A stretch of DNA of 64,000 bases. Source: AC-32 sp963736055. Its GTDB lineage: Bacteria > Actinomycetota > Thermoleophilia > Gaiellales > Gaiellaceae. How positions within the stretch are numbered: the first letter of the stretch is position 1; every line of letters begins with the position of its first letter. The stretch lies in assembly GCA_963736055.1 (NCBI GenBank), contig CAVTNM010000008.1:558001-622000 (forward strand). Direction: 5' to 3'. A program made the position numbers and the translations under genes. Under the pieces are notes generated by a model. The model did not search any database, had not been told where the DNA came from, and saw only the letters and a program-made list of their open reading frames with translations. Below, one piece after another: positions 9,468 through 19,287 of this stretch.

Positions 9468-10288
9468 GCGAGACGCCTTCCCCCGCTGAGACCGCTGCCT
9501 ACTATCAAGACTTCTCGCTCCAAGCCGGCGCCGAGCACTGGCTCCACGACAACGGCCGCCACTTGCGCATCCGTCAGGAACTCGTGCGGCTGCTCGGCTC
9601 GGTTCGAGAGCTGCGCATTCTCGACGTCGGCTGCGGTGCAGGCGTGCTGACCAGCTATCTCTGCCGACACGGCGCGGTGACCGGCACCGACCTGAGCGCG
9701 CCAGCGATCGAGCTTGCGAGTCAGCTGGAACCTCGCGCTCGCTTCGTTGTCGGCCGCTTCGAAGAGCTCGACCTCAGAGGCGAATTCGATCTGATCACGA
9801 TGTTTGACGTGCTGGAGCACGTGCCGCCCGATAAGCGCCCGGCGCTCTTCACCCGGTTGGATGCGTTGCTAGCCCCGCATGGTTGGCTTGTGTTAACCAC
9901 CCCGCATCCCGGCTACACGCGTTGGTTGCACAAGCACCGTCCCGAGCTCCTTCAGATCGTGGACGAACCGGTTCCGCCGGACACCGTGATGACGCTCGCA
10001 AACCAGCACGATCTCGAGCTCATCGACTATCGAACCTACGACGTCGACGTGCCGGGTGCCCGCCAGTATCAACAGTTCGCCTTCGCTCGAACCCAGAACG
10101 CACTGAAGCTTCCCGCTGGCGGCTCAGGGCGGCGCTTAGCCCTCCAGGCAGCGGCGCTTCCAATGGCCCCTCTCCCGGCGCTACGGCGCCTAAGGCATGC
10201 ACTGCTACTCGCGCGCTTGAACCGGCGGGAGACCGCGAAGTGGCTGCTCGGGCGACGAGATGCTCGTCCTCCTCATAGCGAGCGGTAG
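9464..10288 (+). CDS. SAM-dependent methyltransferase (UbiG/MT11-like)
   Basis: 274 residues, intact. ATG at 9464 shares ATGA with the preceding stop. Motif I ILDVGCGAGVLTSYLC, the acidic loop TGTDLSAPAIE and FDLITMFDVLEHVPP define a class I methyltransferase close to UbiG-type enzymes, but the setting argues for a sugar or glycan substrate. The C-terminal 60 residues are basic and proline-rich, perhaps for membrane contact. Its end overlaps the convergent GT4 gene by 16 bases (10273-10288). Confidence 0.8.
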   Translation: MSETPSPAETAAYYQDFSLQAGAEHWLHDNGRHLRIRQELVRLLGSVRELRILDVGCGAGVLTSYLCRHGAVTGTDLSAPAIELASQLEPRARFVVGRFEELDLRGEFDLITMFDVLEHVPPDKRPALFTRLDALLAPHGWLVLTTPHPGYTRWLHKHRPELLQIVDEPVPPDTVMTLANQHDLELIDYRTYDVDVPGARQYQQFAFARTQNALKLPAGGSGRRLALQAAALPMAPLPALRRLRHALLLARLNRRETAKWLLGRRDARPPHSER

Positions 10289-11403
10289 ATCTCGTCCCAG
10301 ACGCCGCCGACAACCTCGAGCGACCACCGCGCGGCCGCTCGAGTTGCGATTTCTGAACGGTCGAACTCCTCATATCGATCGAGGAGCGCACCGAGGGCCA
10401 AGGCTAATCGCTCCGGGTCTCCTGCCGGCGCGAACTCTCCCGCGGTGCCGACAGCAGCCGGGATGCCGCCGACGCTTGTTGCCGCCACAGGCAACCCGGA
10501 GCAAAGGGCCTCGAGCAACGCGACAGGCAAGTTCTCGCTGTGGCTCGAAAGCACAAACACATCCGCTCTACGAAGCGCCTCGGCGACGCGCGTCGAATCG
10601 GCTTCGCCCAAGAAGCGCACCTGCCGTTCCACCCGAAGCTCGACCGCGAGCCGCTCAAGCGCCGGCGTGAGAGGGCCGTCTCCGATGAGCTCAAGGGTAA
10701 GACCCGGCCGGCGAGCGACGATCGTTGCGTAGGCCCGCAGCAGCACGTCAAGGCCCTTGACCTCAACATGCCGCGCCACGTTGACGAGACGTACTGGCTC
10801 CGTGCTCAGCGACAAAGGCGGGTGGAAGGTGCCCGTGTCGACCGCGTTCGGAACTACCCGAAAGCGACCTCGCACGCCGTAGCCCTCGATGGCCTGCCGC
10901 AACTGGTCGTCGACGGGGCAGATGAGAGCCGCGCGTCTGAACGCAATCCGGGCACGACGCAACGCACTCGATGTGATCAGACCTCGCGTCCATTCGCTCG
11001 AGTGCTCGCTGATCACGACCGGTCGGCGAAGTACGGCGCCCACCAACACGGCGGCCCAACCCATTCGGTGAACGTGAGCGTGCAAAAGATCAACCGACGT
11101 TCCCTCTCGGGCAAGGCGCCTCGCCACCGACAACACCCCTGACAGAAACGCGATCTTCTCCAACCCGCGCCGATAGGAGAGCCGAACGATCGCGAGCGGC
11201 CCGTCACGTTCCTCAGCAAGCGCGAAGAGGCTCCTTCCACTCGCGCTGGATCCTTCGTCGACCACAACAACGACGCGATGTCCATATGCGGCAGCAGCTC
11301 TGGCATGGTCACGCACGAAGATGCCGGCCAGCGGACTCTCCTCCGTCGGATACCAGGCCGGCAGGATGAGAATGGTGCGCGCTGACAGCGAACCCGCGGT
11401 CAG
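10273..11403 (-). CDS. GT4 family glycosyltransferase with probable CTG start
   Basis: 376 residues if read from CTG at 11403, which shares CTGA with the upstream stop. A later GTG at 11316 would drop the first strand (ILILPAWYPTEESPLAGIFV) that GT4 enzymes need, and no ATG, GTG or TTG precedes it in frame. Other landmarks are VVISEHSSEW, VPNAVDTGTFHPP, LVNVARHVEVKGLDVLLRA and a full E-x7-E motif in SENLPVALLEALCSGLPV, with ATSVGGIPAAV after it. It is the last gene of the reverse operon from 15910. Codon choice looks less GC-biased than in the right half of the window. Confidence 0.82.
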   Translation of the reverse strand: MTAGSLSARTILILPAWYPTEESPLAGIFVRDHARAAAAYGHRVVVVVDEGSSASGRSLFALAEERDGPLAIVRLSYRRGLEKIAFLSGVLSVARRLAREGTSVDLLHAHVHRMGWAAVLVGAVLRRPVVISEHSSEWTRGLITSSALRRARIAFRRAALICPVDDQLRQAIEGYGVRGRFRVVPNAVDTGTFHPPLSLSTEPVRLVNVARHVEVKGLDVLLRAYATIVARRPGLTLELIGDGPLTPALERLAVELRVERQVRFLGEADSTRVAEALRRADVFVLSSHSENLPVALLEALCSGLPVAATSVGGIPAAVGTAGEFAPAGDPERLALALGALLDRYEEFDRSEIATRAAARWSLEVVGGVWDEIYRSL

Positions 11404-12210
11404 CGCGAGGCCACCGACTTACGACAGACGACGATTTCTGTAGACGGACCTTCCTTGAGGAGCCGGGTCAGCACTAGCTCTAGCGGGTAGAGCAGAGCAC
11501 CGACGGCCTCGCCATAGCGCGGGCCACGTCGTACGAGCAAGTTGACAGCTGTCCAGCTGCGCCGTAGAAGGCCGCTGTCGGAGTCGACCGGGGAGTTCAT
11601 GAGTACGAAAAGCGGCCGCCGGGATTCGATCGTCAGGCCCGCTTTGCTAAGCAAGCCCACGATTTCCTCGATGCCACGATCCACCTCGTGCCGAGTACGC
11701 GCGGGACTGTGGTGAAGCAGATTCTCGCTCAGCACGAGGACACCGCCCGGCGCCAGTAGCGCAGCAAGGTTTCTGATCGCATTGGCATAGAGACCGTCGT
11801 CGACGATGTGGTAGAGCACATCCATCACGGAAACGGCGTCGAAGGTTCCCAGGCCGGGTGGCAGCTGGGCCGTGAATGTCGAGCTTCCAGAGATTGTGGC
11901 TCGGGAGGCGGCCACGGAGCCGGTCGACGGCTACGGACGTCAGGTCCCGAGCCCGTGACGTCGTCGAGACCGAGTTCCTTCCACCTCTCGATATAGAAAC
12001 CGGTCCCGCTTCCCACATCGAGCACTCGTCCTTCCGGCATCACACGACCGCGAAGAGCGCGTCGGAAGACGCGTCGGCGCACGGCGTACATCCACTTGTT
12101 GTAGGACTCGCCCAAGCCAAGCCATCCAACTCCCGCGAGCGAATAGGTCTCCTCGAGCCGCTGCGACCAGTAACGCTCGGGGTTAAAGCCCGCAGTCTTC
12201 TGGCGGTCAC
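11400..12210 (-). CDS. SAM-dependent methyltransferase, about three frameshifts
   Basis: The protein can be followed through three frames. ERYWSQRLEETYSLAGVGWL, then VLDVGSGTGFYIERWKELG (motif I), then DLTSVAVDRLRGRLPSHNL and ATISGSS..., with FDAVSVMDVLYHIVDD as post-motif. Shifts fall near 12195 (one A short in AGAAG), 11948 (extra G in CTCGGGACC) and 11890 (extra T in ATTC). The likely start is GTG 12210 in GTGA shared with the flippase stop. The length, about 269 residues, and the C-terminal VRRGPRYGEAVGALLYPLE block resemble glycan-cluster methyltransferases. Substrate unknown. Confidence 0.68.
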
Positions 12211-13583
12211 GGCGCGCGGGACGTTAGCAGCGGCTTTCCGGCCGACTCAAGAATCGATCGCGGGCGAGGAAGGGCAGCTGTCCGATAGTCCGCGAGGTCG
12301 GCGCTTGTAGGCACGAGACCATCACGCAGGCTAATGCGCGTAAGGTGGCGGAAGAAGCCAAGCGCGAGCACCGCAGTGAGGCCGTAGGAGATCGACGAGC
12401 CGATCGCCGCGCCCCACTCGCCGAATGGCGGGATTAACGAGATGTAGAGGGCCAGAGTGAGCGACACGGTGATCAAGCCGACGTAGAGCGTGTAGCGCGG
12501 GTGGCCCCGGCCGGCGATCGCGGACGAAAGGATCTTGCCGATCCCGAGCAATAGCACGCCTGGGAGCAACACGAAGCCGAGCGTCGTCGTCTCGTCGAAC
12601 TTGTCGCCGTATAGCAGCGGCACGGCGACGACCAGCAGCGCGCCAACGAGAGCCCGCCGGCAGCGTCAGTAGGACGCCGTGCCGTATCGCCTTGGCAAGG
12701 CGGCGTCGGACTCCTGGGCGCTCACCTCCCCGCCAACGCCGACTCTTCGAGGCTCGCCGCTCGCGGAAAAAGCACCGTCCCCAACCCTTGAGGCAGCACC
12801 CATGCGACGCTTGTCAGGGTCAACGCGACGGAATACACACCAACGTCTCGCGCGCTCGCGAAGCCGCCGAGGATCAGGATGTCGAAGCGGTAGTTGATCT
12901 GCTGAAGAAGGTTCGCGCCCCAGCTCTGGAGCCCGAAGCGCAGGGCACGTGGCCAAGAGTCGCCCTTGTCGACCACCGTATCGCGGCGGCCTCCTTGACG
13001 AGACAGGAGTGCGCCGATCACGGCGCCGACCACCGCTGCCGCCGGTAGGCCGATGACTGCTCCCGTCAGCCCGAAGGGAATCGCCAGGCCGACGCCGATC
13101 AGCAGCAGCGTGGCCGAGTGCGAGATCTCGAGCGCCGCGTAGCCTTCGTAACGCTCGCGGCCGAGCAGGATTGCGTCCGCGTACTGGAACGCGAGCAACG
13201 GAGGCAGGCTGCCTAGCGCTAGCAATGTCTGTCCTATGCCGATGCCCTGGAAACACCGAGTTCCGGGTGAGCAGAAAGAACCGAGGCCGGCCAGGCAACC
13301 GACGAGCCCAAGCACCAGAGCGGCGAGGTAGCTCGTGCGAAAAACACGGCGTACAGACCAGTGCCGGCGGCTGACCTCGTAGGTGATACCGGCGGTAAGC
13401 CCGAGCGAGACGAACATCGCCGCGATGCCGGTGAGCGTCAGCAGCAACGCGAAGCGGCCCGTCCCGTGGTCCGATCGTGCGCGCGAGCACGATGCTGAGC
13501 ACTCCGCCGGCGATCAACGGGCCCCCCTGCACCAGGACAGAAAGGGCGGCACCGCCGCCGAGGTGGCGGCGTGGCTCCGTCAT
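12207..13583 (-). CDS. Wzx-type polysaccharide flippase, multiple frameshifts
   Basis: About 458 residues spread over three frames. N-terminus ALSVLVQGGPLIAGGVLSIV with GGP, then LLLTLTGIAAMFVSLGLTAG, a long multi-helix middle ending FPRAASLEESALAG, and C-terminal LLYGDKFDETTTLGFVLLP. Alternating 20-residue hydrophobic segments and the AASLEES... amphipathic piece fit the MATE/PST family that flips undecaprenyl-linked repeat units. Shifts lie near 13455, 12725 and 12650. ATG at 13583 shares ATGA with the GT4 before it. Together with the flanking transferases it likely exports the unit they build. Confidence 0.72.
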
Positions 13584-14677
13584 GCGTCCCCTCCAACAGA
13601 GCGGTAGAGCGCGTCGATTCGCCCTGCGGAGGCCGCCGGGTCAAGCTCTCGCCAGCGCGCGAACACGCCCTTCTTGGCCAAGGCGCCCCGCGAGAGATGC
13701 ATCGTCCAGTAGCCGGCTGATCGCGTCCGCGATCACGTGTGCCTCCAACGGGACGAGCAGCGCCTCGCGCTCCGGCGCCAACTCGTCGCGCGCCCATTGC
13801 AGGTCCGAGAGGACGACCGGACGTCCACAAGCCAGCGCCTCCCAAACGCTGCGCGGCGAGCTGTCGCTCGAGGAGATCGAGACAACGACGTCGGCCGCGC
13901 GGTAGACATCGGGCATCGCAACCGGCCCTCTCCCGACAATCGTCACCGCCCCGTCGAGACCGAGCCGCTCGATCACGGCTTGCACATCCGGCGGCGTGGA
14001 TTGTAAGTCGTGCTTGAACAGAAGCCGCGCGTCCGGGCGACCTGCCCTGACTCGCACAAATGCCTCTAGCAGTAGTTCCGGGTTGTACACACGGTCGAAG
14101 CCGCGCACGCTGACAACGAGTGGACCATCGTCCGAGACCCCCAATGCCTCACGTGCGGCGGCCCGGTTGCCAGGCGAAAACCGTACGAGATCGAGTCCCC
14201 AGCGCACGATCTCGACCCGCACCTCACGGCCGGCAAGCGCGCGGGTAGCTCGCGCGAGGTGGGCGGACGAGGCAAGAACGAGCTCCGCCCCGTCCAATGC
14301 ACGCTTCGACCTTCGCCGACCGATTCCACCCAGGAGCAACACGTCCGACCCCCATGCCGAGCAAACCAGCGGCCGAAGTCCCTCTCGTGCCGCCATCCAA
14401 CCAAATTCAGGCAGCCAGTGCGCGTGGACGAGATCTGGCGCGATGTCGGCCGCAACGTTCGCCAGGGCGTTACTCATGCGCATGCTGCGTATGAGCGGTG
14501 GACCTCCAGCCGGGAGCCGGTAGAGCATTCGGCCGTCGCCTCCACTTCAGGCCATTGCGGTGCAGAGCGGCCTGCCAGGTGCACCTCATATCCGGCTGCT
14601 GCAACCGCCTCGACCCAAGCAACGACATGCGGAGAGTTCAGCCAGCCGGCGACGAGAACCCGGAGGCGGTCAGCCAC
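13580..14677 (-). CDS. GT4 family glycosyltransferase, two frameshifts
   Basis: Start GTG at 14677 (ADRLRVLVAGWLNSPHVV), overlapping the previous gene by 8 bases. The N-domain has HAHWLPEFGWMAAREGL and CSAWGSDVLLLGG, and the C-domain has SVRGFDRVYNPELLLEAF. Its donor motif reads D-x7-E (DSSPRSVWEALACGRPVV) rather than E-x7-E. The frame breaks near 14527, and again near 13665 where an extra G (AAGGGCGTG) hides the true tail GVFARWRELDPAASAGRID. The proper stop shares ATGA with the flippase. About 365 residues when joined. Confidence 0.75.
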
Positions 14678-15910
14678 CTCGTGCGTCCTCGAGCACCTCT
14701 GCCAGCGTCGCCGCGTTCATGCGGCGCGAGTAATGCTCAAGCGTCCGCTGGCGAACCTCCGCCTGGTCGGGGAGGCCGTTCTCCTGCCAGCAACGCCACA
14801 ACTTCAGAATTGCCTGCTCGATCGCCTTCTGGTCATGCGGATCGGCGACCACACCTGCATCCCACTCGCGCACGAGTCGGCTCGCGAGATTCTCCGGGTG
14901 GGCAAGACAGAGCAGAGGGCGGCCGGACGCAAGGTACTCGAACACCTTCCCCGACGGTGCGAGGCTCGAGCTCGGTACGTAGAGCAAGAGCGCAGTTGCG
15001 GCACACATCTCCGCCACCGCGCGAGCGTGCTCGACGTACCCCGTGCTCTCGACGTGAATCTCCGGGAGGCGGTTCGAAGCCTTCCAGCCAGGAAGAGCCC
15101 ACGAACCGAACCTCTAGCCGCCTGCCGTCGATCTCACCGCGCTCGACGAGAGTCGCGAGCGCCTGCAGTACCGGGCTCGGGTCGCGGATGCCGTAGACGG
15201 TGCCGACGTACGTGAGCACGAAACGATCGGCGGGTGGCCCAGACGCAGCAGAGGGAGATCGGCCTCGTCGACGCCGTTCACGATCTCGACCCGGCGCGGG
15301 TCGTCGTGCGGCAGCCCGGCGAGGTTGAAGTAGTCGGCGGCAACCACCACGCTCCGGGCGCGGCTGGTGATCGCACGCTCAGCACGAGCCGCGAGCGCAT
15401 GACAGCATGGCGGGGCTGGTTGGCGCGGTGCGCATCGACCGACCACTCGTCCCGAAAATCGGCCACCCAGGGAATACCGGTCAACCGCTGAATCAGGAGC
15501 GCAGCGACGTGGGCACCGTGCGGAGGGGAGGTCGAGAAGAGGACGTCAGGACGCTCTCGCCGGACAGCGCGCAGCCCTCCGAGCAGGGCAAACGGGGCCC
15601 ACCGTAGCCCGCCGTCGGGCCAGGTCACCAAGGCGAACGAGCGCATCAGGTGCAACCGGTGAAGCACCAGTCCGATCCAATGCGCGAGAGGCAGCGCGCG
15701 CGTGCGAATCACATGCGTTGCCGCCGGCACCTCCAGAAGCAGCGAAGAGTCTCGCGCCGGGTACAGGCGGGAACGCGTCGAGACTACGGTTGCGTCCCAG
15801 CCGAGAGGCTTCAAGTACCGCACGAACTTCAGCGTGCGCTGGACGCCGCCGCCGCCGAGCGGCGGAAAGACGTACGCAAGCATGAGCACTCGCCGCCGGG
15901 GGCTCTTCAT
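14670..15910 (-). CDS. GT4 family glycosyltransferase (ADFRDEW subfamily), three or more frameshifts
   Basis: First gene of the reverse operon running to 10273; ATG 15910 follows TAGGTT by 8 bases. LMLAYVFPPLGGGGVQRTL, SPPHGAHVAALLI and VADFRDEWS place it in the GT4 branch that also includes the genes at 15946 and 37732. Conserved sequence jumps frames near 15410, 15222 and 15067 (CCTCCCGGAG for CCTCCGGAG), then ends with APSGKVFEYLASGRPLLC, the donor-site signature of this branch. About 413 residues when repaired. Multiple small shifts without decay of either side argue for sequence errors rather than a dead gene. Confidence 0.72.
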
Positions 15911-15918
15911 GAGAGCTG

Positions 15919-15924
15919 AACCTA
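15919..15924 (-). promoter_or_regulatory. -10 element TAGGTT for the 15910-to-10273 operon
   Basis: Reverse-strand TAGGTT, 8 bases before ATG 15910. Confidence 0.4.
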
Positions 15925-15933
15925 GCGAACGCG

Positions 15934-15939
15934 TAACCT
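15934..15939 (+). promoter_or_regulatory. -10 element TAACCT for the GT4 at 15946
   Basis: TAACCT ends 6 bases before GTG 15946, back to back with the reverse promoter at 15919; both starts would be leaderless. Confidence 0.45.
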
Positions 15940-15945
15940 GGCGCC

Positions 15946-17178
15946 GTGGCCGACCGTACCGTGCTCGTCGTCTCGCAGCGGCCGCTCGAGCTCGGCGGCG
16001 GCGGAAGCGCCCGCTGGCGCCATCTGCGCGGAGCGCTGGAGCACTACGGGTGGCGAGTGGTCGAATGCAGTCCGCGTGTCGGCCTGACCGCTAACGAGTC
16101 GAGCACCGATCCCAAGGCCGCCCGGTTGGCAGCACACCGGGCGCGGGTGATGGCGGTCGCGGGCCGGATCTTGGACCCGTTTGCCCGGGTCCTGCGGGTG
16201 AAGCCCGAAGCCCTTGCTCCTAACAACGCCTGGGCGTTGACAGGCCGTCCATTGATCCGGTCGGCGATCAAGCGTGAGCGCCCGGATATCGTCCTCGCCA
16301 CGGCGCCTCCGCCGAGCGCGTTGCTCGCAGCCGCCGCAGTGGTGGGTGACGCGCCGCTCATCGTCGAGCTGCGAGACCTCTGGGCCGGCAATCCGTACTT
16401 CGACCGCGAGAGCGCCATTCTGCCTGCCTTGCAGCGGCGCGCCCTTCGGCACTCAGCCGCCGTTGTCACCGTCACCGATGGGTGTCGGGAGGGTCTGCTC
16501 GCCGTCGATCCAGAGGTCCGACAACGCCTCCACGTGTTCCCGAACGGCTTCGACAGCGCCCTCCTTGCGAGGCGCGTTCCGACCCCAACCGGGGCAGGCA
16601 TTCGTACGCTGATCCACGCTGGCGCGCTCTACGGCGATCGCACTGCAGAACAGCTGCTGGTCGCCTTGGCCGAGCCGGAGCTTCGCGGGAAGGTTCGCCT
16701 GGAGCTCCTCGGTGTGGTCGACCCGCGAACTCGGCGTCTTCTCACGAGCACCGACGTCCCGGTCACCGTCGAGCCGCCCGTGTCACCCGAGCAGGCGGTC
16801 GAGCGCGTGCTCGCAGCAGATATTGCAGTCGTCATCAACGCTCCCGGCACCGGTGGCGACATGGCGCTTCCCTCGAAGCTCTTCGAAGCGCTTGCGCTGG
16901 GGCGACCCGTGCTCGCACTCACCGGTGCGACGAGTGACACCGCACGGCTCCTGCACCGGCTCGGCCAGGAAGCCGGGATCGCGTCGCCCGACGAACCCGG
17001 CGAGATCACAGCGGCACTCCAGCGCCTGCTGTCCGATCCCCCACCCCCTGTCGAGCCGAAGGCGCTGCGGGAATTCGACCGCAACCGGGTCGCGGCTCGC
17101 TATGCCGAGCTGCTCGACAGGGTGGCGACGCGCTCGAGGAGCGACACCAGCTCCGGCACCACCACCTCGCGCCGGTAG
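15946..17178 (+). CDS. GT4 family glycosyltransferase (ELRDLW subfamily)
   Basis: 410 residues, intact, GTG start set by the TAACCT element 6 bases upstream. VLVVSQRPLELGGGGSARW carries the glycine loop, TAPPPSALLAAAAV and VELRDLWAGNPYF are the N-domain hallmarks, and MALPSKLFEALALGRPVLAL is the donor site. It is a sister of the genes at 14670-15910 and 37732-38982. Its last 79 bases overlap the convergent GT4 gene. Both tails look plausible, but a base error in either could have lengthened one. It works singly in its own transcription unit. Confidence 0.85.
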   Translation: MADRTVLVVSQRPLELGGGGSARWRHLRGALEHYGWRVVECSPRVGLTANESSTDPKAARLAAHRARVMAVAGRILDPFARVLRVKPEALAPNNAWALTGRPLIRSAIKRERPDIVLATAPPPSALLAAAAVVGDAPLIVELRDLWAGNPYFDRESAILPALQRRALRHSAAVVTVTDGCREGLLAVDPEVRQRLHVFPNGFDSALLARRVPTPTGAGIRTLIHAGALYGDRTAEQLLVALAEPELRGKVRLELLGVVDPRTRRLLTSTDVPVTVEPPVSPEQAVERVLAADIAVVINAPGTGGDMALPSKLFEALALGRPVLALTGATSDTARLLHRLGQEAGIASPDEPGEITAALQRLLSDPPPPVEPKALREFDRNRVAARYAELLDRVATRSRSDTSSGTTTSRR

Positions 17179-18244
17179 GTCGCGACGAACGCCTGGCCGG
17201 CCTCACCGAGCGCCCGGGCCCTGTCCGGATCGCGCAAGAGCGCAAGCAGCGCATCGGCGGCGCCCTCGACACTCCCGTCCGTGACTATTCCGGCAACCCC
17301 GTCGACCTGAGGCAGACCGCAGCCCGGAGAGATCACTACCGGTGTTTCGCAGGCGAGCGCCTCCAGGACGGTGATCGGCAGGCCCTCGCTCGCCGAGAGC
17401 AGCGCGAACACGTGCGCTGAGCCAAGCGCCCGGACCTTCTCGTCCTCCGAGACCAGCCCGTGGAAGGTGACCCCTTCACCGGCCCGACTCTGGAGCTCGT
17501 TGCCATACCTGCTGGGCGCGCCCAGCACGTCCAGCCGCGCCTCCGGCAGCTCCCGCCGCACTCGCGCGAAGGCCTCGAGCAGCACGTCGATCCGCTTGAT
17601 CGGGTGCAGCTGCCCCAGGTAGACGACCGTCGGCTGCTCCGCACGAGGAACCCCGTCAGGGGGCGGCAGGTCGAGCGGCGGAGGCATCGGTAGCAGGCGC
17701 GCCGGGTCGGCTCCCTGCGCCAAGTACTCCTCACGCTCCCTCTCGGAGAGGTACAGGCACATTGCAGCCTCCCGGACAGTTCTCCGGCCCCAGAGCGCCT
17801 GGAACACCTCGTTTCGCCGTGGCACGGCCGCGCTCCCGCGTCGCCGGCAGCGTGCCGATGCGCTTGGAGCACGTACGGCACCCCAGCCGCGACGGGCGGT
17901 CCGAGCACCGAGGACGCTCACCGCCGAGTAGACGTCCTGCAGCAGCACGACATCGAACTCGCCGCATGTGCCCTCGCAGCCACCCCCGTAGCCCGCGCGG
18001 CAACGGCACGTTTGCCGCCGCGAGCCGATGCGAGACGTTCCTGAACCTGACCACGCGCGCGCCTTCCGGCACGGTGGGCGCATCCGGGCGGCAGGCGCTC
18101 GTCGTGGTTGAAGACGTCGGTGGTCGCGACCGTCACCTCGTGCCCGGCTTCGACCGCTCCCTTTGCGGTTGCGGCAGCGGCGGTGACGATCCCGCCGTAG
18201 GCCCGCGCGGGCACGAACCAGGGGACACACACGAGGAGCCGCAT
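17100..18244 (-). CDS. GT4 family glycosyltransferase, several frameshifts
   Basis: Start ATG 18244 (RLLVCVPWFVPARAYGGIV). The chain continues as VPEGARVVRFRNVSHRLAAA, EFDVVLLQDVYSAVS, PYVLQAHGTLP-like and LPPPDGVPRAEQPTVVYLG in shifting frames, then runs unbroken through QLHPIKRIDVLLEAFARVR and a full E-x7-E motif in SEGLPITVLEALACETPVV. Shifts near 18085, 17960-17964 (ATGCGGCGAG for ATGCGCGAG), 17865 and 17820. About 381 residues when repaired. Divergent from the dehydratase at 18266 with overlapping promoters; its 3' end overlaps the convergent GT4 by 79 bases. Confidence 0.75.
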
Positions 18245-18250
18245 TCTGAG

Positions 18251-18257
18251 TAGATTG
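18251..18257. promoter_or_regulatory. Overlapping divergent -10 elements
   Basis: Forward TAGATT (18251-18256) stands 9 bases before GTG 18266. Reverse CAATCT (18252-18257) stands 7 bases before ATG 18244. The two elements share five base pairs, so the polymerases cannot bind both at once. Confidence 0.4.
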
Positions 18258-18265
18258 CCTGCCCG

Positions 18266-19287
18266 GTGCCCCCGATGAGCGCGCAGACGAGCTCGAAGGC
18301 CTGGTCCGGGCGCCCAGTGCTCGTGACCGGAGCCGGCGGTTTCATCGGCAGCCACCTGGCCGAGACGCTCACCAGAGCCGGCGCCAAGGTTCGTGCCTTC
18401 GTCCGCTACAACTCCCGCGGCGACTACGGCTGGCTCGAGGTCGCCGATCCGGAGGTCGCGCGAGAGATCGAGGTGTTCCGCGGCGATCTCGGCAACCCGG
18501 AGGCCGTCGTCGGGCGCGATGGCCGGGCGCGAGGTCGTGTTCCACCTCGGCGCGCTGATCCCGATCCCGTACTCGTACCGGCATCCGCGCGAGTTCGTCG
18601 ACCGCGAACGTCGAGGGCACGCTGAACGTGCTCGAGGCTGCGCGCCGCGAGGAACCGACCCGGATCGTGCACACCTCGACGAGCGAGGTCTACGGGACCG
18701 CGCAGACGGTTCCAATCGACGAGGAGCACCCGCTCCACCCGCAGTCGCCGTACGCCGCCAGCAAGGTCGGCGCCGACCAGCTGGCGCTCTCGTTCCAGCG
18801 CTCGTTCGGCACTCCGGTAGTCGTCGCGCGGCCGTTCAACACCTATGGGCCGCGTCAGAGCGCGCGGGCCGTGATCCCGACCATCGTCACCCAGGCGCTC
18901 GCCCGCGACGTCGTCGAGCTCGGCGCGACAGACCCGACCCGCGACTTCCTCTTCGTCGAGGACACGGTGCACGGGATGATGCGCTGCGCCGAGGCCGAGG
19001 GCGTCGAGGGCGAGGTGATCAACCTCGGCACCGGGGTCGAGATCTCGATCGGCGAGCTGGCCGAGCGGGTCCTTCGCCAGCTCGGCAAGGACATGCCGGT
19101 GACGCTCGACGAGGATCGGCTCCGTCCCGCCGACAGCGAGGTGGAGCGACTGGTCGCGGGCACGACGAAAGCCAAGGGCCTACTCGGCTGGGAGCCGGAG
19201 GTCGACCTGGACGAGGGCCTGCGCAGGACGATCGAGTGGCTGACCGGATCTCTCGGCGCCTACAAGACGTCGATCTACAACGTCTGA
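18266..19287 (+). CDS. LegB-like NAD-dependent sugar-nucleotide 4,6-dehydratase, two frameshifts
   Basis: Extended SDR enzyme: VLVTGAGGFIGSHLAE (NAD loop), HTSTSEVYGTAQ, YAASK (catalytic Tyr/Lys), RPFNTYGPRQSARAVIPT and the tail GAYKTSIYNV. This whole set, including the tail, resembles the UDP-GlcNAc 4,6-dehydratases of legionaminic acid-type pathways. Two single-base insertions break the frame: GGGCGCGATG at 18512-18518 (GGCGCG needed) and GACCGCGAAC at 18600-18606 (GACGCGAAC needed). Starts possible at GTG 18266 or ATG 18275. The convergent DegT aminotransferase is the expected next step, giving a 4-amino-4,6-dideoxy sugar. Confidence 0.8.
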
